Positions 27,501 to 40,156 of a stretch of DNA of 64,000 bases are shown here, piece after piece. The stretch's first letter is position 1. Each line of letters begins with the position of its first letter. The position numbers and the translations under genes are program-made. The stretch is from Plectrocnemia conspersa (taxonomy: Eukaryota > Arthropoda > Insecta > Trichoptera > Polycentropodidae). The notes under the pieces were generated by a model. It was not told the origin of the DNA. It did not search any database and saw nothing but the letters and a program-made list of their open reading frames with translations. The stretch lies in assembly GCA_009617715.1 (NCBI GenBank), contig VTFK01000008.1, positions 2,356,001 through 2,420,000 on the forward strand. The letters run 5' to 3'.

Positions 27501-28840
27501 TTCAGTGTGAATATCTGCGCACTAATTAACTTTTTGAGCATCCGACGAAACGCGATACCCAACACCAGCTGTAAATTCACACGGAAAAACACATATGATT
27601 CGCTTTCTGCTCATTTTTCACACAAAGCTTTGCGAATTAAATCCTAGCAACACATATCATAAAACGCGAATATTTGTCGCTGAATATAACAGGCAGCCGC
27701 GATGTTATTTTTCACGAGAGTGTCTGGCCACACCAATTAGGCAGCGTCGCGTTTTACCAGTATACATAATTTTTACCGGCTTGATTATGTACGTATACAT
27801 ACATATGTATTATAGTTTCTTTTGTGCGACGGCCGGAACTCGATTTTTTTTCTTTAGTTTCTCGGTTTCAGTCATTTTATTAGTGTGACAAGGGCCCCGG
27901 CGCCAGATGTGTGTTGAGAGAGCAAATCCCCTTGATTGTGGGCGTCGCGACGCCACACCAGGCGAAACTGGCGTCGAAAGGGTAATAAGGGTGGGTGTGG
28001 GGCGAGGGAGAAAGCTTCACGATGACGCGACGACTCGAAATGAAAAGGCGATAGAAAATAAAAACTTTGAAGTGCTCATTAACGAAAATGCCTTCGACGG
28101 TGGTGGCGTCTGCTGGGCGCACAGTATCCTTTTGCATCGAGTGCATAATACCAGATTTTTTTCAACTGTTAAAAGTCTATATATTCTATAATATATACAT
28201 ATTTTTCTAATTACATATAATTTGGAGTTATTTATAACAATAAATAATGAATATTTATTATTTTTGGTATGGCATGTCTTTTATCTTGTACGCCAACAAT
28301 TAGTTCTAATAAATTAGAGAGCTCGATACTAGTAGATTATGAAATAGCAAAATAACAAGCGTGCATGTCCGCATACATAATTCAATGAAACATTTTGACA
28401 TGCATAGTATAATACTGTTGTTATATGTTATAAAATAGTAGTTGTTAATTGCATAGTATATATTATGTTTTCGCTAATAAAAACACCTAAAATAACTGTT
28501 TAACTACAAAAGTAAATAAATACATTTACAAAATAGTATTCAGCGAAAGGTTTATACTAAGATAATACATTGATATATTTATTGTGCGAAAGCTACGACT
28601 TTGCTCTGCTTAGACCACATAAAAGTTCAAAGAGTAGCTTATATGGATTTGGTACTCTTTATGCTTTATTCGTGTGGGTTTTAGATAGATATTAAATGCG
28701 AAATGTGTCTAAGGCTACGAAAGGAACGATGACAATCAAACTAAATATTATTTTTTAAACCAAATTTTCATAAAATAAAACGAATAGCTTATACAATTAA
28801 TAGTTACTTACAAGTAAACCAATAAATATATTACCAGATA

Positions 28841-30597
28841 CACCCATACCTCGCTATACGGCCGCTCTTTATACGGCCTTTCGCTATAACGGCCCTCTTC
28901 AATTAAGGCACGTTTTCGATTTACGGCCTAAAATGTTTCGCTATAACGGCAAAAAAACTTTTTTTCGATGTCGATTTTTTAAAAAATTTAAAAATAAATT
29001 TAATTTGCATAATTTTAAAATCAAAGGTGAAGCAGCTAGCGCCGTTGAGGCCGCATCTAAGGAATATCCCAACATTTTAAAGGGAATTATTGAAAGAGGT
29101 GGTCTTAAACCTGAACAAGTGTTTAACGTAGACGACACAGGGCTTTATTGGAAGCGAATGCTTGATTGCACGTACATTTCAAAAACCGAAAAATCTGCGC
29201 CTGGTTATAAGGTGTCTAAAGAACAATTAACTTTGCTACTTGGTGCAAATGCCGCGGGTGATTTTAAGCTAAAACCACTTTTAATATATTTGTCCGAAAA
29301 TCCAAGGCCTCTTAAAGGACTAAATAAAAATCAATTACCCGTCATATGGAGATCCAACAAAAAAGCTTGGATGACTAAAGCTACTTTAGATGATTGGTTT
29401 AAAAATCACTTTTGCACAGAAGTGAAAAAATATTTGCGAGACAATAACTTAAGCAACAAGGCTTTGCTAATTTTGGATAATACACCAGGGCATCCTACTA
29501 ATTTATCCGAACTATCTGAAGATGTCATGATTGAGTACCTTCCGAAAAATACAACAGCTCTGATCCAAAAAATGGATCAGGGTGCAATAGCCACTTTTAA
29601 GGCATATTACCTACGCCGATATAAGGGAAACTGATGGTAAATCTTCAATTAAAACATTTTGGAAAAACTATAACATCAAGGATGCTGTTGACAGCATTAG
29701 TGCATCATGGAAGGAATTAAAATTAACAACAATGAACCATGTTTGGAAAAAATACGGCCAGAATGTGTAAAAAGTACTGATGCAGAAGTTAATTGCCTTC
29801 CTGAAATTAGGCAAAACATTTTGGATCTAGCACATGATCTCGGCTTTGAAGGTTTGAACGAACGTGATGTGCTTGATCTACTTGATCTACTTGAAGCTGA
29901 TAGGGAACCCCTTTCATATAAGGAACTCATTCAGTTGCAAGCAGAACCGGCATTTAATGAAGATACAGAGCCTGTTGTATCCAAACAGCTAACATCAAAA
30001 AAATTGTCAAAAGCTTTTTCCTATTTCGAACAAGGAATAAACATCTTCCTTGAAAACGATCCTGACGTCGAACGTAGCGCTAAAGTTATTCGAGAAATTA
30101 ACTCAGCCATTAGCTGTTATTAATCACTGAAGAACGAAAGAGACAAAAAGGCAAGACAAACAACGTTGGACAATTTTTTTTAGCCAGGCCCATCCTTACC
30201 AGCAAAAAATGAGAACGACAGTGATCTGCAGGCTACCATTTCTTCATCGTCTTCAGATTAAAGCCATTTAAAAAAAAATATGTATGTATTCATACATATA
30301 TTTTATGTAACATGAAGTTGTTTAATTTTTGTTTATGGATTATTGTTGGTTTTTGGAGTCTGTTATTATTTTATGTACAAATGTATGTACTTGGTATGTA
30401 TGTATTTTTGATTTAAATGAAATAAAAAGATAAAATGCATTTTAAATGATAAACCATGTTACATATTTAACAAATTTGGAACCGATCTCATTGAATTTGT
30501 ATGAATTTGTATTAGAATAATTGATTCGTTATACGGCTTTTCGCTTTGCGGCCAAGTTTCGTGGAACGTATCTAGGCCGTAAAGCAAGGCATGGGTG
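28841..30597 (+). mobile_element. Tigger-type (pogo, Tc1/mariner superfamily) transposon, 1.76 kb
   Basis: The terminal repeats are CACCCATACCTCGCTATACG at the left and, reverse-complemented, CACCCATGCCTTGCTTTACG at the right. They match at 20 of 23 positions and are flanked by TA on each side (28839-28840 and 30598-30599). The CA-CATACCTCG type of end and the TA duplication are typical of Tigger elements. Subterminal copies of (A)TA(A)CGGCC cluster at both ends, about five on the left and three on the right, and probably served as transposase binding sites. The element is short for Tigger because the part coding for the N-terminal DNA-binding domains is gone. Confidence 0.9.
28933..30183 (+). 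pseudogene. Broken Tigger transposase (DDE domain present, N-terminus deleted)
   Basis: From about 29020 the frame reads as a Tigger/jerky-type DDE transposase. The three catalytic Asp are visible in FNVDDTGLYW, LILDNTPGHP and KMDQGAIATF, with 32 residues between the second and third. FKLKPLLIY and SNKKAWMT are other family signatures. The CENP-B-like helix-turn-helix domains before the DDE core are missing, and the ATG at 28933 only reads terminal-repeat sequence. The frame shifts near 29625, continues in another frame with IKTFWKNYNIKDAVDSI, and shifts back in the A-run near 29750. An in-frame TAA at 30121 interrupts the tail, which goes on as NERDKKARQTTLDNFF to a natural stop at 30181. 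The copy is therefore dead. Confidence 0.9.
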
Positions 30598-31221
30598 TAT
30601 TTTGCATATTTATTTACAAAGACATAAACATAAAAAAATATTAAATTTTCTCTTGCTAGAATATCTACTAATATATACAATAACATATTTTTCGATTTTA
30701 AAAATACAACAATATTATTCTAATGTATTTCAAAATTTATATATTTATTCAAACAGTTTAAGAGTATTATTTTTTTACATTAAATTATATAAAAAAAAAA
30801 AATATTATTTTTTCCTTATTTTTCTCGTATTGTAGAAATTAAAAAAAATCTAAGTTGTCAGAGATTGAAATTTTTAACTTTCTTGATATATTACAATATA
30901 CTATTCTCAAAAAAAATCACAAACCTTTCTTCTATTAATTTAATTCAATAGCAGGTTAATACATATACTATATATACCTATACTATCTCATAATTATAAA
31001 CTAATTTGAAAAATAAGTTATGTACTTAATATTGACTATTTCTATATTATATATTGTACAAATCAAAAATTCCTATATTTTTTTAAAGCCATTATATAAT
31101 TTTCAATATAAATCTCTTAAACTTGTTTAATTCTATACATTGCTTTTAGAACTATATACATTAAAAATATATGAAATATATTTTATTTATAAGTTTCAAT
31201 GGCTCTCTAAAAGTAATACTT

Positions 31222-31264
31222 ACGCAACAATACAATACAAATATATATGTATGTATTGTTGCGT
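31222..31264. repeat. 43-bp hairpin
   Basis: ACGCAACAATACA is repeated inverted as TGTATTGTTGCGT, a perfect 13-bp stem with a further ATAC/GTAT pairing around an AT-rich loop. It is noncoding. It could be a tiny palindromic element or cruciform-prone sequence. Confidence 0.7.
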
Positions 31265-31543
31265 TACGTTAAAAGCTATAAAAAAAATCATAAATATTTA
31301 ACTTTTGCGCATCGCATTTAAACTTTGAAATTCTTGTTCAAATTTTACTTTCAACACTTTACACACCTCTGAGCTTTATTTTTTATTTTTACTATAATTT
31401 CAAGTAGTTCATTACCTAACTTATAATTTTAACATAAATTCTTACTTTTTTTAAATTCATATTAAAATATATATAGTATATAAATTGCATTTTAATACTA
31501 ATTTGTAAAAGAATTAAAAAAATGTTTGATTAGGATATTAAGC

Positions 31544-33139
31544 CAGTGGTCGGCAAACTTATTGGCCGAAGAGCCAAATATGTACATTACAACGACTCAA
31601 AATAATTCTGTGAGCCAAATCTGTTTTTTAATTTAGTAAACCGGTAATATAATTTTAGACCTTCATTAAATTACGGGTACACTGAATAAAACTTGATTTC
31701 ACACTTAATAAAGATTTATTCGTTGATAAAAAAATATATGAAAGTAAGGTATCCATAAATTTAAATCATGGCAATGACTGACAAACACTTAATGCGAACA
31801 ATGTCCTTGCATCTCCTTGGAAAGTTTCAGTAAGTCAGGTTTATATGTTGTTGTTTTTAATTTTAGGCATGATTCCAGGTTCTCATCAATAAGACGACTT
31901 CTCAGTTTACTCTTTACAGTTTATGCTTGAAAAGGATTATTCGCATGAATATGTAGAACTAAAAAGGGAAAGAACAGCAAACGCAAGTTTTTTTAGCTGA
32001 TCGTAAGAGTCAGGAATACTATTCCAGACGTTGAAAATGATCATGTCTTCATTCTTCAGGTCTTTCAAAGCAGACTACTTGTGTTGTGAACTAAGATCAC
32101 ATTCGTTCTTCTCCATATTTCCAAATCAATACAGAAACGTTGAAATTTGGAGCTCTATATTTCCTTGTTTTTTAAATCCTGCAATTGTATTTCAAAGTTA
32201 CCAATGTCAATGCCAAAAGGAGAAAATTTCAACTCAGTTATTGTAGCATTAAGAGGATTTTTGACGAATGAAACCTGCTGAGAAATGCTTCCCTCATATT
32301 TAAAATTATTGTTTTGAAATGGTGTTTGTCAATAGAGAAATTATTTTCTTGGCGATGCTTCAGCAGGCTCGGAAAGTGAAACAAGGTTGGTCTTTCAAAA
32401 TCTTGATCAAAAAGGCATAATTCGTTTTCGAATGAAATGACTTCTTCTAACATCGAAAAAATTGGGTTTCCTTTCCCTTGTAGTTTACGGTTAAACTGAT
32501 TTAGATGAGACGTAACGTCTACCATGAAATGAAGATTGTCTGTAAGTTCTGGATAGTGATCACCCTTCTCAAGGAGAAATGCTTCAATTTCTGGCAATAG
32601 GGACGCGAAATGTTTTAAAACGTTTCCTCTTGATAACCATTGAACCTTGTTATGAAGCAGAAGATCAGCGTACTCACTCTCCATTTCAACTAAAAATTCT
32701 TTGAATTAACGATGATTAAGAACTTTAGCTACAATGGAGTTGATGATCGTGATCACTAATTCCATAACTTTACTAATTTCTTCCGGTAATGTCTGCGCAC
32801 AAAGCGCTTCTTGGTGAATAATGCAATGATAAACCAATATCTCGTGATTCATTTATTCTTTCAAAATGGCAACAAACCCTTTTCTGACGCCGGTCATACT
32901 TTTGGTCCCGTCTGTAACCGCCAAATACGCAGATTGATAACTGTCATACTACTACGCTGCGCTGCGCCCCTACCGAACGAAACAGGTACTACGTCAACGC
33001 TCACGCACACATTCAACGTTGCATGGAAAGGACACTCAACCAAAATTAGCGCCCGGGCCCGTGGATATTTGTGCCAGAGCCGCACTCAAGGAGCCAAAGA
33101 GCCGCATGCGGCTCCGGAGCCGCACTTTGCCGACCCCTG
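31544..33139 (-). mobile_element. hAT-type transposon (Charlie-like), 1.6 kb, internally deleted
   Basis: The left end is CAGTGGTCGGCAAACTT. The right end, reverse-complemented, is CAGGGGTCGGCAAAGTG. These CAG-GGTCGGCAAA ends are typical of the Charlie branch of hAT. The flanking 8-mers TATTAAGC and GGTTAAGT share TTAAG, consistent with an eroded 8-bp duplication. Repeats of GAGCC lie just inside both ends. The interior carries a transposase on the minus strand with its N-terminal part missing. Confidence 0.85.
31775..32950 (-). pseudogene. Broken hAT transposase (GTF2IRD2/ZBED-like)
   Basis: Read on the minus strand from about 32945, the fragments in order are AVTDGTKSMTGVRKGFVAIL, then HQEALCAQTLPEEISKVMEL, then FKEFLVEMESEYADLLLHNK, QWLSRGNVLKHFASLLPEIE and the rest of a 148-codon open part ending at 32238. 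Next, near 32045-31930, comes DSYDQLKKLAFAVL and STYSCE. Near 31860-31780 come LIDENLESCLKLKTTTYKPD and KLSKEMQGHCSH. These match the central and C-terminal dimerisation regions of hAT transposases. The BED finger and much of the core are deleted. A stop (TAA) precedes FKEFL at about 32705, and several frameshifts follow 32238. It cannot make a working enzyme. Confidence 0.85.
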
Positions 33140-34154
33140 GGTTAAGTACGTCGAAGCCAACTCATGCTTTTTTTTCATGCTTTTGGTATTGTAATATATA
33201 TATTATATATATAAACATATAGAACAATTTCCTATGCGAACAGATTCTTAGAAATAATAATTACATAATTGTTTCATCTTTATTTATTTTATTTAACAAA
33301 TAATGCGCTTCAACGCATAGCTTTATAACGACTGCATATTTTCTTTATTACACAAAGGCGTTCACAAGCTTTCAAATAAAAATATTTTTTAAGAAAAACC
33401 AATGCTTTCGCATGCGGTTTCGCCGCTAAACGTTCAAGCGAATTCTTGCGCATTTTCACACGTACTACACACACTTTCCAACGTACTCAACCACAATAAA
33501 CTCGCACATGAGACCATTCCATTTTTTTTAATATGATTTTTAATCCGCTTTGGCTTTGCACGCTGGAGCGTTTCTAAGCGCGGTTGCAATTGTCTATTCC
33601 TTTTAAAATTATTAACACAACCGGTAAATACGGATTAAGCTGACCGGTCTAATCCCTGACTGCAGTTAAGCTTTCTGACCAAAACACGTCCGGTCGGAGC
33701 TTTTACGTCTTATCACCGCGAAAAACCATTTTGCTCCGGAGCTTTCGCTCCATTTGTTTATGTCTTCATTACGTTTAACGTTTTAGCCGGTTTCTAGATT
33801 TTTTGCTAGTGGTTTTTAGCTGAAATGCAAATAACTACGTTAAGCCCAAGACTGCAACGTAGTGCTTGCTCGGATTTATGTTTGGGATTTCGTACGTCTG
33901 AAGACGTGAATAAACACGGTCATTTTTAGTGCCACCTCTAAGCAAGTATACCACTTGAAATATGGATAAATGTATGTATTATATAATACATATATAGATG
34001 CCTACTCGTTTATTCTTAAACGAGCACGTAGCTTGAAAGCGTAGCAATTTGCTTTCACACAACAATTGGCGGTTGAAATTTTAAAAGAAACACTATAATC
34101 CTGAAGTGTATTTAAAACACAATAAAAACTAGTAGTGCTAAATATAAAACTTTA

Positions 34155-34178
34155 CTAATAATGATCACTCATTATTAG
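34155..34178. repeat. 24-bp perfect palindrome
   Basis: CTAATAATGA and TCATTATTAG flank TCAC, a perfect 10-bp stem. No function is evident. Confidence 0.6.
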
Positions 34179-37100
34179 ATATTATAAGGTATGAAATTTA
34201 TTATAATTGCTGCATCATAGTCACGTAAATAATACTGTTATAATTTATAGATCTATAAACAATATCACATAATGCACCTGTATATAACATCTACGTTTAT
34301 ACATTTTATGTAACATATTGGGTCATGTCGCTCCTTCTCATTTTGACAGAACACGTTCGCGCGCTCTACACCTGCGATTTTTTTTCACCTGCTCTTATAT
34401 TATATGTATTGTAATATTATTGCTGTGCCGATTCAATATTTTCATCATTCCGATCACGTCATACGGTTGTCGTGTCATTTTCCCGGCAATAATTTCGAGA
34501 AATCAGCTTTTCGCGGATAAATGTGATAAATTGTCGCGCGGACGTGACGCGACGTGAAATCTATTTCGCGACGGGTCAAAGGTCGTACGCGAAATCTGCC
34601 CATCTACCATACGTCAGTTTTTGAATATAATGTTAAAGGATCCTTTGGACTAACGAGCGCCATTGTTGCATAGAGGATATTTTTTTGGACGTCTAGCCGG
34701 GGCGAAAATATTCTTCAGACGCCACTCTAGAGCAATTATGAGCTTAGTGTATCGCATGAGCTTTCGCGTATATGAAGTTGCTTTTAAAAATTAAAAACGA
34801 CGAACCAGCGAGAAAGAGTGACTAAGCATATGGCACGGTACTCACATAGAAACGTATACTATACTATTTTTCAGGTGGTCTGAAATTTAAAATTGTTTTA
34901 ATTTTATATTGTCTGGAATATAGGGGAAATATCACTGCATCACTAAAACTGAACTATTGTGCAATTATTTACCATAGACAGATATAATCAGTATATTATT
35001 AAAATAAAACAGATTTACTAATTATTTTATAAATATAATTTTTCAGTGTTACACTAAAGATTTTTTCTTGTGACGATTTAAATAATTTCTATCTGAGCAT
35101 ATGTATGTTTAATATAAAATATGCACTTAAAATCGTCTATTTAAATTTGTATACAAAAACTTATCATCTTAGCTAAGCCATATACTAATATATATATACA
35201 TAGACATGATTTCGAACATTTCGAAGTTCTAAATGTAATTGCATCTACAATTTGCTCTCTTATAATACTAAAATAATTTAAAATACGATAAGGTAGAACG
35301 AAACCTCTTTATTGATGATTTAATTATCCGGAAACTCCAGCTCGATCTAAAGTGTTTCCCCGGAGGATTAGCCGAGTTCAATAAAATCAACGTTTCATAG
35401 GTCCACGACAGCATCCCCTGGGTCTAGTGGTAAGTTTGCGAGACAAAACTTCGCAGACTCGCATATATCATTCCGCTAATTTTGGTTTTGGTATTCGCGA
35501 ATGGAGTGTGTGTTGTTTCGCTGTTGTGCCATTCGCTGAAATTGCTACCAAAGTTTTCAATTGTATTAATTGACTTTCAGCGGTATTCTTAGCCGCTTTT
35601 GTATTACCTTAAACAAGTTATAGGTATGTTTAATTATTCGATTGCGTACTTATTACAATATAAATATAAGTATGCTATATATATGAGCTTTTCCGTTCAA
35701 AATTTGCTGTTGAAAAAATCACTACCTTTTACTTCTTTGAAAGTATTAAACGTAATTTATAGCCCGCCCTTTCGGTCATTTATCATCAAATGTACAATCA
35801 TAAAAGGTTTTAATGGTTATAATAAACGATAAAAGTATTTTTATTATTATACTTTATGTATATTATTATTATACTTTGATCATATTATTTATTTCTAGCT
35901 AAAAGTTTTTGTATATATTAAAGTAGCAAATAAATTGATTCATTTTCCTATATAAGAATTATGGCACGCGTACTTTTATTTTTAATATATTTTATATACT
36001 AAAACGTTAAAATGAACTTTGCACTTTAAAAGCTTTTATCAGCGTTGATTTTTTGCATAAAATGTACGTAATAAGGTTATGCTCTGCATATATTTTGTAT
36101 AAAATATAAGTATTTAAATATTTTATGCAATAATAGTTAAAAATATTTCTTACTAGAAAACGTTTTTTAATAAATCATTAGTAGCTAAATAATATATAAA
36201 AGCGCAGTAGACGGATTTATATTTCAATTTAATTTTTATCTTATTAAATTATTATTATTAAATAATTTTGATTAATAGCGTTATAAATTTATAAAATAAA
36301 ATCAAGCTATCTAACTGTACCAAAAATCACAGGGTTTGATTTAATATTATAAAAATAACGTACAGTACGATTTTTATTTATTATATACCAAAATTTAATT
36401 AAAATTATTTCTTAAATTATGTATCGATAAGGTTTTTTTTTATTAAATTGAAAACTATTTTTTTAAGATACGGCTATTAAAGTATTTAATATTAACTTGA
36501 CGTTTCATTCTAATTTATTCAAAGATTCTCAAATAGTCTTTTGTAATATAAAATATATCATTTCGAGATATTTATTTTATGATTTTTTTAACCTTTACTT
36601 TCTGTATTATTCCTCTTGTTGTGTTATATAATCTTTAAAAAATAATTTAAGTATATCAGTTTTCAAGTCATATTTCTAATTGTTTTTTGGTAGCTTAAGA
36701 TTTTTTATAGCAGCTAAAATAAAATGTATATTAAAAATGGTTATTATATATAACAATACGTTTTTCTCGTAAACACAAACAGCATACCGGTCATAAAATC
36801 TCAGATAAAATCGAAAATGCCTCCCACGTCGTCCCCTCGATTTTCGGTCTATAGACGATAGTGTTTTCTTTAGCGATAAACGACTGAGAAAATTGCAGTT
36901 ATAGTATCTGGTCGCCCCTTTTTATCTGCCTGCAGAATCATCTCCGTGTACCTTGGATTCGGCCACCGGAAGTGCACACGGCTCCAGATCCCATCTGCAG
37001 GCGGATCTTGGAAATATTGCTTCCGATTTGTTCTTCTAATCTGGTGCCGTGATCTTGTCGGCCCCTAGTCCCATATTATTACACCCCTGCCCGCTGGGTT

Positions 37101-37512
37101 ATGGATGGCTGTGGATTTTTCACGCAAACGATGATGCGAGTCCCCTTTGCTCTGGGGCTCCAAGGGTGGCAATAGTCCTGAGAGCCAAAAAATCCATATT
37201 ATACGGACGTGCTTCTAAAAAATGAGACAAATAAACACTAGGCTTTATAGCAATGTAATAAAATTGAAAATAATAGCAACATTGGTTCACTTAATACAAG
37301 TATTGTGAAGCAAGAAGACATGTTTTAAATACTTTACTTATTTTTGGACAAGTGCGATAAACTGTTGTAAGTCATGACGTCGTTATAATATGAGACGTAG
37401 TCCTCATTTATATTGTTTTAAATATTGTAATGTTAACTTACCTTACATTTTTTTGGCTGATATTTATGTTCAGAACAGTTTTTAAATGAAGTTACCCATA
37501 AAATTTTGGCAA

Positions 37513-37534
37513 TTATGTACATAGCTGTACATAA
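37513..37534. repeat. 22-bp inverted repeat
   Basis: TTATGTACA and TGTACATAA form a 9-bp stem around TAGC in A+T-rich intron sequence. Confidence 0.5.
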
Positions 37535-40156
37535 ATGCAATGATATTTATTTTATATATTTATAACATGATACATATTGTCACTACATATTATATAAGTT
37601 TTCTAATGAAAACCTTAAATTTTCATTAACAGAATAAGGTGTGTTTTTTAATGATTTAAAACCATTTAAACCACAATAAAACATTGTTAATAAAAAATCA
37701 GGGGATCAAAATTACGTATTGCAAAATATGCAACAGCAATACTAATACAGTGTTTAATATAAAAATGTTATGCTTAAAACAGCTGGTAGATTTAATACTG
37801 AGCTGAGATTTAAATCTTTGTTGTTTTGGAATTATGACTTTATTACATTTAATGTTATCAACAATATTTTTGTAAACTAAATAGAAGTTGTAATTATAAA
37901 ATATAAAATTGATTGAAAATGATTAATTGTTAATTGAATTATTTAAAAATATCATAATGTTCACACTTACAATTACAGAATATTGTAATAAAAAAAACGT
38001 AATAAATATACTTACGTGAAAACGTAAAAACATAAATAAATAAACCTACGAGATATATTTTTAGAAACTCCTTTTCTATTTTTTTATATAATATAATCAT
38101 TCATATACTGGTGTATTATATTATATTAGATACGTGTACGTAGGAAGATGCCTTATATATCGATATGCGATTTCATCACCATTTTTCTTCACCCCTTACG
38201 TTATTGCACGCACTCCCCAAAAGCCCAAAGTTTTTTTAGCTTCGGGGCAATTCAGAATGTTCACTGGTAAATTGCGTATTATATTCCATCTTTTTGGAAA
38301 ATTGCGAGAATGATTGCCTAAAAAAAACAACTTTTATTTATCGTCAAATTTTCAATCTTATGTAAAAACATTTAAAATCTTATTTTAAATATATCAATAT
38401 GTTTTATTAAATAATATAATTTAATTTATTATTTACTGTGCAATCGTCGAAGGTCTACACAATTTCTAGATTATTATTACCTATAACTTTTTTCATTATA
38501 TGGAGTGAACAAAATGGTTTGACACGCTTTCTAATAATCATAAACATTGTCTTTTTAATATTGTGAGATTCCATATAAACAGTTTCATGGGAATGTTTAA
38601 TAAACTATCAAGTTGTATGGTTTGCGTGCGTGTACGACGGTAATATAACCCGTCAGAGGCGGCATCCCTAGGGACGAAAAAAAGCTTCTGTGCCGTGATG
38701 AAGACGCGGGAAGAAGAAATACATTTCCAGAGGGCGTTTTTCCTAGAATATATTTATCCTGTATCGTCACATTTTACCGGGTCTAGTATTTCTTTCTTAA
38801 AATTGCAAATGTGTCGTTATTGAATTCGAAGTTATAAATCTCGAGCTTTTTTCTGAATATCGATCGTATTGTTATATAATACATTCTTACAGGTGCACGA
38901 CAATGAGGGTCAAATAAGTTTTTATAGGATCATTATTGTGGTAACTCTTCGCGTGCTCGACCTATTTGCCTCTGATAAAATACGCTCATTTGTGTGCTTT
39001 AATTGCGATTTCGTGACTTTGGAATTTTGCCTTTTCAATATCCTTACGCACGGCCTACTTTCCTCGTCTATTGTCAATTATTGCAGTCAATGGAGACTAT
39101 TGAAATGTGGTAACACAGTGCGGCAGATAAACCAGATATTTTTTTAAAATGGAATAACACAACGAAAACATTTTAAGAGAACTTCTTGAGGTTGTCTTAT
39201 TTAAAACAGTATCGTACATATGGAATATTTTATCACATGACATAAAAACAATTTTTCAGTGACTCAATCTCTTCTCTTCTATTTATCACAAACATACGTT
39301 CTTTTATATTTTTTATTTTCCAACCTCTAGATTTGTTTCATTTTAACTACGGATTAACCAATGCAAAAATAGCTCAATAATAAACGTTCGGATTGACGCA
39401 ATCCACAACTTAATGGCTAGGTATAAAGTTTTAATACAGACAGTAACAAAACCTGTTTAGTGATAGTCTTATAAATAAATATTTTCATTAGTATTATTAG
39501 GACTTTATTTATTTATAAATAATAGTTAACCTACCAACTTGTATTTTATAACAAACATAATTTTATAAAAATTGTAAATTAATAAGAAAAATATGTACCC
39601 ACTACCCACATACATATGTTTTTACATACATTATTTTTAAACATGCGTTGCCATTTGGCACAAATTTAATTATTCAATTAACTAATAAGTTATTACCTTA
39701 TGCATATTTTAATGCGTATTGATTTTCTGAGATAAGTTTATTTTTATATTTAGGCAATTATATATCAAAGTTGGTATATTGTATATTAAAGCCACTATTA
39801 GGTAGTTGTATAATTCCCTGTCTACACAATAGTCTATTTGTAAAATTTCCTGATTATCTGAAAGATTTGGGTTCTATTCGCATATGGACCTTGTTGTTTT
39901 AAAATTAATATTGTTTTTGAAATAATTAATTAAAATCGAACTAGGTCGTACATATTATGTATTAAAATAATAATAATGAGCTACTGCAGCTCATAGAAAA
40001 TATCTTATATGTATAAAAAAAATTTTTTTTAATGTTTTACGGCTACTTTAAAATGCGCTACTTAATTCATTGTAAAGCATTGGAAATATTTAGTAATAAA
40101 TTTATTTTATCAATATTTGTAATTATGACTATTTATAAATTTCACTATGTCGAGTA

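Noticed and set aside
35412..35470. tRNA-like start CCCTGGGTCTAGTGGTAAG
   Set aside because: It resembles the first part of a tRNA but no B box or acceptor stem follows. It may be chance or a very old SINE.
38869..39147. Open frame beginning after a TTACAG acceptor-like site
   Set aside because: It has an acceptor but no donor before its stop. The translation turns into hydrophobic low-quality sequence, and the phase link to exons 3 and 4 is not needed.
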